Source: an uncultured Desulfobacteraceae bacterium (GTDB lineage: Bacteria; Desulfobacterota; Desulfobacteria; Desulfobacterales; UBA5852). Taken from it: a stretch of 64,000 nt of DNA. The notes beneath the pieces are model-generated. The model worked only from the letters and a program-made list of their open reading frames with translations, had not been told where the DNA came from and made no database searches. The stretch's first letter is position 1. Each line of letters begins with the position of its first letter. Shown here piece after piece: positions 26,217 to 34,883 of this stretch. The DNA is taken from contig CAJXSL010000010.1 of NCBI GenBank assembly GCA_913060875.1, positions 117,295 through 181,294 on the forward strand, given 5' to 3'. The position numbers and the translations under genes were made by a program.

Positions 26217-26969
26217 CTATTCCGTGGTGCCGACACCACTGATGACACGCGAGGCCATTTCTCCCATGGTTTGGATCATCTTCTGATAAGATTCATATCC
26301 ACGTTGAACCTCGATCAGCTCCGTCATGGCCTTGACGGCGTTCACGTTAGAACCTTCCAGAGATCCCTGCTGCACATCAACGAATTCCAGCGGCTCTTCC
26401 GCGCCTTTGGTTTCATCCAGTTGGAAAAGGGTTTTACCCACTTTGCGCAAGGCGTCCGGGGCGGAAATTTTGACGATTTTCAGCTTGTCCGTCACACTGC
26501 CGTCCACCAGGACATTCCCGGATCCATCAATACGGACATCCGTTCCGTCAATGGCTATTTCGCCGCCTTCTCCCATAACGGGATCACCGTCCGGGGTTGC
26601 CAGAAGGCCTTCGGGGTTAATCGTGAAAGCGCCATTGCGGGAATAGCGCACCCCCTGGTCGGTCTGGATGCTGAAAAAGCCCTCGCCATTAATGGCGACG
26701 TCCAGAGGATTGCCGGTACGCTGAATGGGGCCTGGTGAAAAATCGGTATGGGCCGTCATTGGAATGACAGGGGCAATCAATCCACCCGTCGTGCCGGTAG
26801 CGGCTGGATCATCCGGATCTGCCACCATATCTTCATCCGGAATTCGGAAAGTGGCGCGATCCTCTTTATACCCGGCCGTATTTATATTGGCGAGATTGTT
26901 GGACAAAATCTGCATGCGGATGCGCTGGGCTTCAGCTCCCGAGGTCGCAAGATAAATGGATCCGCTCAT
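26217..26969 (-). CDS. flgF: Flagellar proximal rod protein FlgF
   Basis: 250 aa. It starts MSGSIYLATSGAEAQRIRMQILSNNLANINTAGYKEDR, has GEGFFSIQT, and ends in EVQRGYESYQKMIQTM, the FlgF form of the rod C-terminal motif. AAGGAATTGAC precedes the ATG. It is the first gene of flgF-G-A-H-I-J and has a sigma-54 element about 70 bases upstream. Confidence 0.94.
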   Translation of the reverse strand: MSGSIYLATSGAEAQRIRMQILSNNLANINTAGYKEDRATFRIPDEDMVADPDDPAATGTTGGLIAPVIPMTAHTDFSPGPIQRTGNPLDVAINGEGFFSIQTDQGVRYSRNGAFTINPEGLLATPDGDPVMGEGGEIAIDGTDVRIDGSGNVLVDGSVTDKLKIVKISAPDALRKVGKTLFQLDETKGAEEPLEFVDVQQGSLEGSNVNAVKAMTELIEVQRGYESYQKMIQTMGEMASRVISGVGTTE

Positions 26970-27352
26970 GTCAATTCCTTACATCTCAGACAAATTCAAT
27001 AAAAAGTAGAACCGTCGAATTATTATGACGCATAAAAATAAGCAAAAAACGGACCACACCCGAAATCTTTTTTCCTGCCAAGGCACCATTGGCGCTGCAT
27101 CGAAACCACCCCGTGTGAAATCCAATTCATCCCCCCGAAGTTCTCCTTCCGGCAAGAACGATATTCTTTCGCCCCCCGCAGGATTTGTTAAAAGCCCTTC
27201 GGTTTTCACAGAGCGGCACGTGGTTTTTTATAGGGGGTTGCCGGACGCGCGGTGTTTCCGGTCTTCCGGAAGAAAGCAGCGGCATTTTTTACCGGTCAGG
27301 AATGAATTGCCTCGTGCCGGCAAATCGACAGGATCCCGTCAAGGTATGGGAA
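26970..27352. other. 383-base gap upstream of flgF
   Basis: Contains the sigma-54 element at 27041-27056 and a small stem TTGCC...GGCAA (27307-27323) near the end of the preceding gene. No credible gene was seen. Confidence 0.6.
27041..27056 (-). promoter_or_regulatory. Sigma-54 promoter of flgFGAHIJ
   Basis: Minus strand TGGTCCG-TTTT-TTGCT: GG and GC separated by exactly 10 bases and a perfect TTGCT -12 half. Predicted start near 27030, about 60 bases before the flgF ATG. Confidence 0.65.
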
Positions 27353-27847
27353 TCAGGCGCGGCGGCCCTGCTCAAGCTGGTGAAGCCCCTGGAGTAGCTC
27401 CCATTCACGTTCCGCCAGCCCGCATTGCCGCATGATCGCCTCCCTATCCGTGCCCTGGGCGATCATTTCCTCAGCCCTGCGATAACGTCGCCGGCGTCCC
27501 GGCCGCTCAGATGGAACAGCACCCGTCGCGGCAGATAAGCCCAAGGGGGCCTCGGACGGCGGATTATCCATGCGCCAATCGCCATTTCCCATCCGGCGAA
27601 ATGTCTCAAACTCGCGTGTCAGGGACAGCTGTAAATTGTCATAGGCTTTCTGTGAATGCTGGAATATCAGTTGCCGGGTGACTTCGTCAGTGAAGCTTGC
27701 CGTTTGTTTGTCTTGCCCGGCAGCGAGCACCATGGCGCCATAGCGACGGCGATTGACCACCAGAAACAGAAAAAGCCCCAAACTGCATACGAGAGCCAGG
27801 ATATCCAGGAGTGTTCCATATTGGTTAGCGATAGCAATAAATGGCAT
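27353..27847 (-). CDS. Flagellar-locus membrane protein with C-terminal helical motif (DUF2802-like)
   Basis: 164 aa from ATG 27847 (AAGGAAACGCC upstream). One N-terminal transmembrane helix (about 14-33, LLDILALVCSLGLFLFLVV) precedes a charged middle with possible coiled coil. The C-terminal helix-turn-helix-like segment YRRAEEMIAQGTDREAIM..CGLAEREWELL resembles the end of DUF2802-type proteins found near fliA/flgF in many flagellar loci. That family assignment is from memory of the pattern, not a search. It follows fliA and a small gene and precedes flgF. Confidence 0.6.
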   Translation of the reverse strand: MPFIAIANQYGTLLDILALVCSLGLFLFLVVNRRRYGAMVLAAGQDKQTASFTDEVTRQLIFQHSQKAYDNLQLSLTREFETFRRMGNGDWRMDNPPSEAPLGLSAATGAVPSERPGRRRRYRRAEEMIAQGTDREAIMRQCGLAEREWELLQGLHQLEQGRRA

Positions 27848-27877
27848 GGCGTTTCCTTTGGTCAAACAAGGACGGGG

Positions 27878-28117
27878 TTAAATGATGATGTTGATTCGCT
27901 TGCCGGTCTTTTTGGATATTATCGGACCGTTTTCGGCTTCAGGTCGGTTTTCGCGTTCTGACATGTCTTGGGAACGATCATGCTCATCAGCCGCATGCTG
28001 TTCGTCTTGGTTTCCATGGGATTCTTGGCGTGATTGCCCGCGTCGTTTGACGGTTCGCAGGGGACCCGGCGCTTTGATCACGCCCACCCGACCGGTTTGA
28101 CGAATGCTGTCCACCAT
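27878..28117 (-). CDS. Small hydrophilic flagellar-locus protein, unknown
   Basis: 79 aa, very polar (rich in Arg, Glu, Gln, Asp, His), starting MVDSIRQTGRVGVIKAPGP and ending SKKTGKRINIII. AGGAGATAC stands 8 bases before ATG 28117, a good initiation site. It fits tightly between fliA (62 bases upstream) and the membrane protein at 27.4-27.8 kb (30 bases downstream). The middle is probably disordered. No family recognised. Confidence 0.6.
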   Translation of the reverse strand: MVDSIRQTGRVGVIKAPGPLRTVKRRGQSRQESHGNQDEQHAADEHDRSQDMSERENRPEAENGPIISKKTGKRINIII

Positions 28118-28179
28118 AAGGGGTATCTCCTGCCATGACGGTTTTCTCCGGCAACGGCCTATGGCAGCGGCAATAACGG

Positions 28180-28935
28180 CTAATGGGCAAGGATATTGGC
28201 GCGTCGCAGTTTATTGCGCAGCCGAATAATGGCTTGGGAATGAATCTGGGAAACCCGCGATTCAGTGATGTTAAGGACCTTGCCGGTTTCTTTCATGTTC
28301 AACTCATCGAAATAGTAAAGCGATAACACCATTTTTTCTTTTTCAGGCAGTTTTTCAATGGCCGTCGCCATGGCCTGCTTCAGTTCATTCAGATTGGCCA
28401 TCGTAAGGGCATCAACCGCATCGTCGGCGACATATTTCAGCAGCCGTCCTTTATCATTGGAGTCGCTATAGCCCATTTCCTCAAAACTGATAAATGAGAT
28501 GCTGGAAAGTTTCTTGATGGCATCAAGCTGGTTCAGATCGATTCGCAGGGCATCGGCGACTTCATGATCTTCAGCATCACGTCCCAACTGCTGCTCCAAC
28601 ATGGCATAGGCCTGGTCCATCTCCCGAATTTTGCGGCGGTTGGCACGCGAGAGGAAGTCCCTTGATCGCAATTCGCTGAGCACCGCCCCGCGGATACGAT
28701 GGGTCGCATAGGTGATGAATTTGTTTTCCCGACTGGCATCATAGCGATCGATGGCTTGTATCAGGCCGATAACGCCGACGTTGTAAAGATCTTCGATATC
28801 AACCGTCGAAGGCAAATGGATGGCCATTCGATTGACGATCCGCTTGACATGCGGAAGGTATTCCATCATCAATTGTTCCCGGGTTTCCGGGCCTTTGGCT
28901 GATTGATGACTGACTTGTCTTTTTAACGCTTTCAT
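28180..28935 (-). CDS. fliA: Flagellar sigma factor FliA (sigma-28)
   Basis: 251 aa. Drives late flagellar genes. Region 2 (YNVGVIGLIQAIDRYDASRENKFITYATHRIRGAVLSELR), region 3 and region 4 (LPEKEKMVLSLYYFDELNMKETGKVLNITESRVSQIHSQA) are all clear; the RGAxLDELR-type and ESRVSQ-type cores mark FliA. Start ATG 28935 has AAAGGTGCC upstream. It directly follows flhG (48 bases). Its clear target in this window is the flgM promoter at 22.05 kb. Confidence 0.96.
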   Translation of the reverse strand: MKALKRQVSHQSAKGPETREQLMMEYLPHVKRIVNRMAIHLPSTVDIEDLYNVGVIGLIQAIDRYDASRENKFITYATHRIRGAVLSELRSRDFLSRANRRKIREMDQAYAMLEQQLGRDAEDHEVADALRIDLNQLDAIKKLSSISFISFEEMGYSDSNDKGRLLKYVADDAVDALTMANLNELKQAMATAIEKLPEKEKMVLSLYYFDELNMKETGKVLNITESRVSQIHSQAIIRLRNKLRRANILAH

Positions 28936-28983
28936 AAAGGCACCTTTGGGACGTTATTTTTGCGTTTCAACATAACCGTTGAC

Positions 28984-29904
28984 TTATGATTTGTGCGACA
29001 TAGCGCCATTCTGGAAAATGTGGCCCCAGAAAAGCAACGGGTCGCCTTGGGAAGCTTTCGCCGTCGGCAGGGCCATCGTTCTTCGCGCCAGGTTTTTAAA
29101 ACCATAGCTGGCCGGTGATTCAGGATCGGCCTGGCTGATAAGACGCTGTTGTTTGACATAGCGAACCAGGTTGGCATCCTGAAGAACACATCCAAAGTAT
29201 TCCATCTTGATGGCCAGAAATTTCTGGGCCACCAGGTTCAACTGGCGGAATATTTCCCGCCCTTCCTGCTCGCTGGCGACTTGATTCACGATTAACCGGC
29301 AGGTCTTCTCGGCATACTTGGTCGACAGGACTTTCATGAGGGCATAGGCATCGGTAATCGAAGTGGGTTCCGGTGTCACGACGACCACAATTTCCTGGGC
29401 CGAAACACTGAAGTCCAATACATTGGACGAGATGCCGGCGGCCGAGTCGATGAGGAAAATGTCCACCGTGTCCAGCAGTCGATCCAACTCGTACAGCATG
29501 CTCATTTTTTGATCGGACGTAAGGTGGGTCAATTCCTGGATGCCGGATGCCGCCGGGAGGATCTGAAGTTGTCCCGGACCCTGGATGACAATATCGCGAA
29601 TGTGTTTTTCACCCGTCAGTACATGCGACAGGTTATGACGGGGGGCCAGACCGAGAAGAATGTCCAGATTGCCAAGGCCCAGGTCGGCATCGAGAATCAA
29701 TACACGCTTGCCGGCGCGGCTAAGCTGATACCCCAGATTGGCAACGATATTGGTTTTTCCCACACCGCCTTTCCCACTGGTAATCGAAACAATGCGGGCG
29801 GGCCGGCGTTCGGGCTCCGGCAGGCGGTCCCGGGTTCCCGGCCGAAACGATTTACGGGAACTCAGGGTGATAACCTTATCGTTGGACTGGATCGTCATAT
29901 TCAT
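28984..29904 (-). CDS. flhG: Flagellar number regulator FlhG (MinD-like ATPase)
   Basis: 306 aa. ParA/MinD-family ATPase that works with FlhF to set flagellar number and position. The deviant Walker A reads TSGKGGVGKTN and Walker B VLILDADLGLGNLDILLG; DSAAGIS and VVTPEPTSITDAYALMKVL follow. A short N-terminal extension matches the FlhF-activating region of FlhG. AGGAG lies before both ATG 29904 and the in-frame ATG two codons on. Gene order flhA-flhF-flhG-fliA is the canonical polar-flagellum order. Confidence 0.93.
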   Translation of the reverse strand: MNMTIQSNDKVITLSSRKSFRPGTRDRLPEPERRPARIVSITSGKGGVGKTNIVANLGYQLSRAGKRVLILDADLGLGNLDILLGLAPRHNLSHVLTGEKHIRDIVIQGPGQLQILPAASGIQELTHLTSDQKMSMLYELDRLLDTVDIFLIDSAAGISSNVLDFSVSAQEIVVVVTPEPTSITDAYALMKVLSTKYAEKTCRLIVNQVASEQEGREIFRQLNLVAQKFLAIKMEYFGCVLQDANLVRYVKQQRLISQADPESPASYGFKNLARRTMALPTAKASQGDPLLFWGHIFQNGAMSHKS

Positions 29905-29935
29905 CTACTCCTGATACGGAAAAACTGCTCGTTGG

Positions 29936-31315
29936 CTACAGAGCGGCACCTTCCTGTGATAAAATGCCGGTAATCGAAAGATGTTGGGGATTGCAATAGC
30001 GACAAGGTTTGAAGCGATTGTTCAATGCTTCGGCAAATGAATTGAATTCCACGATATTGGCTTGGTTGATCAATCGAATCCATTTGCAGTCCGGCCGATG
30101 GAAAATATCCGAGTTCTTGTTGGCCAAATAAACCTGATGCCCGGCCTCGACCGAGCTGCTCTCGTGAACCGCTCCGCAAGGGCTTGGCGCATGGGGTGCC
30201 GGCAAACCATTTTGCAGAAAGCGTGCCGCAAGTCGCTCAAGTGTGGCCGCCGTTAAATCGCCGGGTACCCGGTGACCGTCGGAGAAAAAATACACCGGCA
30301 ATGCATTGCGGCACAAAAAATTCACCAAATCAGCATATGAACGCGTCAGATCGGTTTTGGTAATCATGGTGCCGATGGGGGTCAGCGGTGTATAGCGAAG
30401 GGCCGTATCCTGCAGATCTTCCTCGCGGCCTTCGGCGCTCAGGACCAACAGCGTCCGGGGTTTTCCTATTTTTTGAAGACCGGTCCTGATCCGGGCCAAG
30501 CCCTCCCTGTCGCCCGGATGCACTGCCGGCGTGTCTACCAGGATCACGTCGCATGCGTGCAAACGTGTCCATGCCGCCGTCAATTCCTTGTCATGGGCCG
30601 GCATTTCCAGAGGAAGATTCATGCTGTCGGCAAAATACTGGAGTTGTTCCGCCCCGCCGAGCCGGAGGCCATTCAACGCCAGCAATCCCACCGATTTTTT
30701 ATGGATGGATCGGAAACGTGCGGCCAGTTTGGCAATGCTGGTCGTTTTGCCGACACCGGCATTGCCAACCAGCGCAATGGGGGTGCTCATCTTCTTGTCC
30801 AGGGACAGGGACCCCACTGACAGTCCTGTCTTTGCCAGGTAACGCCCCATCGAACTGCCGCCTGCGTCGCCGGACAAACCCTCTTTTGAGGCATGCTGGG
30901 TTTCAGATTGCCCTGTCATCCCGTAGGGGCGTTCTGTGGTTGGATTCGAACGGGTCGCGACACCCTGTTCCATGGCCGCCGATCGTTTGGCATTACCATT
31001 CAGGCGAACCACGTCGTTGATTTTCGGCAGGAAACCGAAACCGGTTTTCCTATCGTTCATGGCCGCACGATGGTGAAGGGCGGCCTGGGCAGCGGCATCT
31101 TTGCGCCTCGCCGGTTTCCGGTGGGAATTCATGGCCGGTACGTCGTCATCGACAGCCGCCATTACTTCAACCCCGATTTTGCGCGAGATTCCCAGCAAAC
31201 GGTTTTCCCGCCGCCGGTCTTTGGCCGATAGAATGACCGCTTCCGGTCCAAGTTCGCGCTTGATCTGACGCAATGCCTCCGTCATGTTTTTCGCTTCAAA
31301 GCGTTTAATCTGCAT
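29936..31315 (-). CDS. flhF: Flagellar GTPase FlhF with C-terminal Ada-like Cys/His module
   Basis: 459 aa. SRP-like GTPase that places the flagellum. The N-terminus MQIKRFEAKNMTEALRQIKRELG is diagnostic. A basic, variable B region (about 60-170) leads to the NG GTPase (G1 at 184-191 GNAGVGKT, G3 DTPAVHPGD, G4 TKTD at 319-322). Residues 391-445 add a segment not typical of FlhF: VYLANKNSDIFHRPDCKW ... RFKPCRYCNP. It holds His406, Cys410, Cys438 and Cys441, a pattern like the zinc-binding N-terminal domain of Ada. GGTGGAG precedes the start, and the ATG overlaps the flhA stop by 11 bases. Confidence 0.93.
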   Translation of the reverse strand: MQIKRFEAKNMTEALRQIKRELGPEAVILSAKDRRRENRLLGISRKIGVEVMAAVDDDVPAMNSHRKPARRKDAAAQAALHHRAAMNDRKTGFGFLPKINDVVRLNGNAKRSAAMEQGVATRSNPTTERPYGMTGQSETQHASKEGLSGDAGGSSMGRYLAKTGLSVGSLSLDKKMSTPIALVGNAGVGKTTSIAKLAARFRSIHKKSVGLLALNGLRLGGAEQLQYFADSMNLPLEMPAHDKELTAAWTRLHACDVILVDTPAVHPGDREGLARIRTGLQKIGKPRTLLVLSAEGREEDLQDTALRYTPLTPIGTMITKTDLTRSYADLVNFLCRNALPVYFFSDGHRVPGDLTAATLERLAARFLQNGLPAPHAPSPCGAVHESSSVEAGHQVYLANKNSDIFHRPDCKWIRLINQANIVEFNSFAEALNNRFKPCRYCNPQHLSITGILSQEGAAL

Positions 31316-33407
31316 GGGTTAACTCCACCGATCCAATTGTCTGAATCTGCACATTGTTCATGACTTCATCATAGGAAAGAACGGCCAGATTGGGGACCAT
31401 CCGATCAATCAATCGTTTGAAATGCGGCCGTATCTGGGCGGAGCACAGAACGACCGGCTGGCTGTTCAATGCGGCAAAGGTTTCGATGTGTTTGGCCATG
31501 GCCTGCACGATTTTTTCCACTGTCCGTGGATCCATGGCCAGGAAACTGCCGTGGTCGGTCCTCTGGATGGCTTCCGAGACAGCCACCTCCACGCCTTGAT
31601 CGAGGGTGACGGCGGCCAGGGAGCTGCTGTTGTTCTGATAGGCCTTGACGATGGATCGTGCCAATGCCTGGCGAACATACTCCGTGAGGATGTCGAGATC
31701 CTTGGTCATGGGGGCCCAGTCCGCCAATGTTTCCAAAATGGCCAGCAGATCCCGGATGGGGACCTGTTCCTTAAGCAGATTCTGGAGAACTTTTACCACC
31801 CCGCCCAGGGGCAAAAGGTTCGGGATCAATTCTTCGACCACTTTCGGGTAGGTTTGCTTGAAATGGTCGAGCATGCGCTGGACTTCCTGGCGTCCGACCA
31901 GTTCATGGGCGTGACGCGTAATGACATCCGAAATGTGGGTTGTCATCACGGTGGCCAAATCCACGACCGTAAAACCGTTGGCGATGGCCTTTTCGCGCTG
32001 TTCTTCCTTGATCCAGACGGCGGGTAGTCCATAGGTGGGTTCATGGGTGTCGATACCTTCGATCTGCCCCACCGCGTCCCCCGGATTCATGGCCAGAAAA
32101 TGGTTGAGGACCAGTTCTCCCCGGTTGATTTCATTACCCTTGAGCAGGATGCGGTATTCACCCGGCTGCAGCTGCATGTTGTCCTGGATGTGCACCGGGG
32201 GCACGATCAAACCGATTTCTTCGGCCGCCTGGTAGCGAATGGATTTGATGCGGGTGAGCAGTTCGCCATTCTGTTCCACATCCACCATGGGGATCAAACC
32301 ATACCCCACTTCCAGAGACAGCAGGTCCAGGGGCGGCAAGTTTTCCAGGTTTTCAACGGTTGTCTCGCCTTCCGGCAGAAGCTCGACATCTTCCTGGGGC
32401 TCCGTTGGCGCCTTGCCGGCGTTATAGACGACATAGGCGACCACAGCGGCCGTGGCCGCGAGCGTGATAAAGGGCAGCGTAGGCAGCCCGGGAATCAGCG
32501 CAAAGCCCAGGAGCACCGCGGCGGCTATGCCGATGGCGCGATGTTGGAAGAGGACCTGCGAGGTAATGTCCCGGCCCAGGCTGGATTCCGACCCGGCGCG
32601 ACTGACGATGATACCGGCGGCGGTGGAAACGATAAGCGCCGGCACCTGGGATACCAAACCGTCGCCGACGGTCAGCAGGGTGTAGTTCTGGGCGGCGTCT
32701 CCAAAATTCATCCCGTTTTGAAGGACCCCGATGGTCAGACCGCCCAAAATATTGATCAGGGTAATGATGATGCCGGCAATCGCATCGCCGCGTACGAATT
32801 TATTGGCACCGTCCATGGCCCCGTAATATTCCGCTTCGCGGGCGATATCTTCTCTTCTTTTGCGTGCTTCGTCTTCGGAAATAAGGCCGGCGTTCAGATC
32901 GGCGTCGATACTCATCTGTTTTCCGGGCATGGCATCCAGTGTGAAACGGGCCGCCACTTCGGCAATGCGGCCGGCCCCTTTGGTAATGACCATGAAGTTG
33001 ATGATCACTAAAATGAGAAAGACGATGATGCCCACCAGGTAATTGCCACCGACCACAAATCCCCCGAAAGCCTGGATCACCTTACCGGCCGCGCTGGTGC
33101 CCTCAACCCCGCTTAAAAGGATGATCCGGGTCGATGCAATGTTGAGCGACAACCGAAACAGGGTTGCCAACAGCAGAATGGTGGGAAAAGAGGACAACTG
33201 CAGGGGGTGGACGATATACATGCCCACGAGCAAAATCACGATGGAAAACGTGATATTGAAACTCAACAACAGGTCAAGAATAAACGCCGGCAGGGGGAGG
33301 ATCATAAAGATCAGAATCCCCACGACAAGGGCCGCCATGAGGATATCCGAGTTGTTGGTCAGCGCTTCGAGTTGAGCGGGAAGCTGTTTCTGATCAGCGT
33401 ATTCCAT
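31305..33407 (-). CDS. flhA: Flagellar export apparatus protein FlhA
   Basis: 700 aa, normal length. Integral export-gate protein. Eight hydrophobic segments fill the first ~320 residues; the FHIPEP-family core includes FILDLLLSFNITFSIVILLVGMY and FTLDAMPGKQMSIDADLNAGLI. The cytoplasmic domain runs to the end. Start ATG 33407 (MEYADQKQL) has AGGAAATGG upstream; a longer reading frame to 33512 lacks FlhA character. A sigma-54-like element lies ~65-80 bases upstream, after a 390-base gap behind flhB. Confidence 0.96.
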   Translation of the reverse strand: MEYADQKQLPAQLEALTNNSDILMAALVVGILIFMILPLPAFILDLLLSFNITFSIVILLVGMYIVHPLQLSSFPTILLLATLFRLSLNIASTRIILLSGVEGTSAAGKVIQAFGGFVVGGNYLVGIIVFLILVIINFMVITKGAGRIAEVAARFTLDAMPGKQMSIDADLNAGLISEDEARKRREDIAREAEYYGAMDGANKFVRGDAIAGIIITLINILGGLTIGVLQNGMNFGDAAQNYTLLTVGDGLVSQVPALIVSTAAGIIVSRAGSESSLGRDITSQVLFQHRAIGIAAAVLLGFALIPGLPTLPFITLAATAAVVAYVVYNAGKAPTEPQEDVELLPEGETTVENLENLPPLDLLSLEVGYGLIPMVDVEQNGELLTRIKSIRYQAAEEIGLIVPPVHIQDNMQLQPGEYRILLKGNEINRGELVLNHFLAMNPGDAVGQIEGIDTHEPTYGLPAVWIKEEQREKAIANGFTVVDLATVMTTHISDVITRHAHELVGRQEVQRMLDHFKQTYPKVVEELIPNLLPLGGVVKVLQNLLKEQVPIRDLLAILETLADWAPMTKDLDILTEYVRQALARSIVKAYQNNSSSLAAVTLDQGVEVAVSEAIQRTDHGSFLAMDPRTVEKIVQAMAKHIETFAALNSQPVVLCSAQIRPHFKRLIDRMVPNLAVLSYDEVMNNVQIQTIGSVELTHAD

Positions 33408-33797
33408 TCCATTTCCTGTTGGTTGCGGATGCGCGTTTATGGACACCGAAGATTTTAAAGGGAAGCATTTTGCAGGAATCATGCCGAACAAAGGCTCACG
33501 TTGCCCCTGCATTTCAAGCCGCCGGACTTCCCCGGAAATATCAATATGATTTCAGCAAAATACCTTTTGGGGCGTTCCCGAGAAACGACCGGATTGGTCC
33601 CGGGCGATCGATGGAAGGTTGCCAGAGGCGATCACCTCCATGTCAAGCTTTTGACGGCGACTGAGAACGTGCCATTCAGCACCTTGGGAACCAACGATTG
33701 GGCTTTTAATCCGTCAATAGGCCCAAAAGGTCCAAATGGGGTCCAAGGGGTGTGGGGTTGGGGCCGGTCAGGCGGGTAACATCTGCCGAGCAGGCGA
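33408..33797. other. 390-base gap between flhB and flhA
   Basis: Contains the probable sigma-54 promoter near flhA and a weaker match further upstream. No gene with protein-like character on either strand and no strong terminator was seen. Confidence 0.6.
33471..33486 (-). promoter_or_regulatory. Probable sigma-54 promoter of flhA
   Basis: Minus strand CGGCATG-ATTC-CTGCA. GG-N10-GC spacing is exact, with mismatches at the first T and in the -12 half. Predicted start near 33460, about 53 bases before the flhA ATG. A weaker GG-N10-GC match (TGGTTCC-CAAG-GTGCT) lies at 33678-33693. Confidence 0.45.
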
Positions 33798-34874
33798 TCA
33801 GACCGGATGGCGAATGCCCTTGAGGCGGTAGACGTAGGCCAATACTTCCGCAACGGCACGATAGAGTTCGGCCGGAATAAAATCACCGATGTCGGTGGAA
33901 CGGAAAAGCGCCCGTGCCAGGGGTTTGTTTTCCACCAGCGGCACATCATGCTCCCCGGCAATTTCACGAATACGCTTGGCAATCAGGTCGGCCCCTTTGG
34001 CAACCACCTGGGGTGCTGCCATTTCCGCCGCGTCAAAACGGATGGCGATGGCAAAGTGGGTCGGGTTGGTGATCACCACGTCGGCGGTGGGAATGGCCTC
34101 CATCATGCGCCGTTGGGCCATTTCCATCTGCATGCTGCGAATACGCGATTTGACCTGGGGATCGCCGTCGCTTTGCTTGCGCTCTTCTTTGACCTCCTGC
34201 TTGGTCATCATCAGATTTTTCCGGTGCTGCCAGCGCTGATAGGCAAAATCGGCCGCCGCCAATACGATGAGGCCCAGACATACGAAGAAAGCGATTTTGA
34301 AGGCCACAGTCCCCATGTAGGCCGCCGTTTCCACGACCTCGGCATGAATAAGGGTTGGAATGGTCATCAATTCCCGCCGGAGCATCAGATAAGCGATCAG
34401 ACCGACGAACCCGATTTTAAAAATGGATTTTATCAGTTCCACCAGCGCTTTGAGGGATATCAGGTTTTTCACACCGCTGACGGGGTTCAATTTTTTGAAA
34501 TCGGGCACCATCAGGTTTTCTTTGAAATTGAAGCCGAACTGGGCAACATTGGCTACCACACCGATCACCAGCAGGGCGATCATCATGGGCATCAAAATCG
34601 TCAGGGCTTGTTGAAACAACCACCCGGCCATGGCGTCCGCCGACGCGGCACTTTGCATCCACTCCCCTTCCAGGTCACGGAAACTGACGCGCATGAGATC
34701 GGTCAATTGCCGGGCCATTCCCTGCCCGCCGAAGTAGAAAACGGCCAGGGCCGTCATCAGAATCATGGCCGAAGGAATTTCGCGGCTCTGGGCCACTTGC
34801 CCTTTTTTGCGGGCATCGCTCAGTTTTTTGGGCGTCGGCTTTTCCGTGCGGTCCATGCCGTTGTCTTGCGCCAT
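33798..34874 (-). CDS. flhB: Flagellar export switch protein FlhB
   Basis: 358 aa. It has four transmembrane segments (about 35-220) followed by the cytoplasmic autocleavage domain with NPTH at 270-273 (DVVITNPTHFAIAIRFD). The N-terminus EKPTPKKLSDARKKGQVAQSREIPSA is diagnostic. It switches export from hook to filament substrates, working with the FliK encoded at 43.7 kb. It is the last gene of the run from motA; stop and start to fliR are 9 bases apart. Confidence 0.96.
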   Translation of the reverse strand: MAQDNGMDRTEKPTPKKLSDARKKGQVAQSREIPSAMILMTALAVFYFGGQGMARQLTDLMRVSFRDLEGEWMQSAASADAMAGWLFQQALTILMPMMIALLVIGVVANVAQFGFNFKENLMVPDFKKLNPVSGVKNLISLKALVELIKSIFKIGFVGLIAYLMLRRELMTIPTLIHAEVVETAAYMGTVAFKIAFFVCLGLIVLAAADFAYQRWQHRKNLMMTKQEVKEERKQSDGDPQVKSRIRSMQMEMAQRRMMEAIPTADVVITNPTHFAIAIRFDAAEMAAPQVVAKGADLIAKRIREIAGEHDVPLVENKPLARALFRSTDIGDFIPAELYRAVAEVLAYVYRLKGIRHPV

Positions 34875-34883
34875 GCCGCCTCC

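Noticed and set aside
26979..27209. 76-codon minus-strand frame upstream of flgF ending in a hydrophobic stretch
   Set aside because: The sigma-54 promoter lies inside it, it has no good start site, and the hydrophobic end results from AT-rich promoter DNA.
33660..33680. TGGCACG on the minus strand in the flhB-flhA gap as a sigma-54 site
   Set aside because: The -24 half is perfect but no GC falls at the required 10-base spacing.
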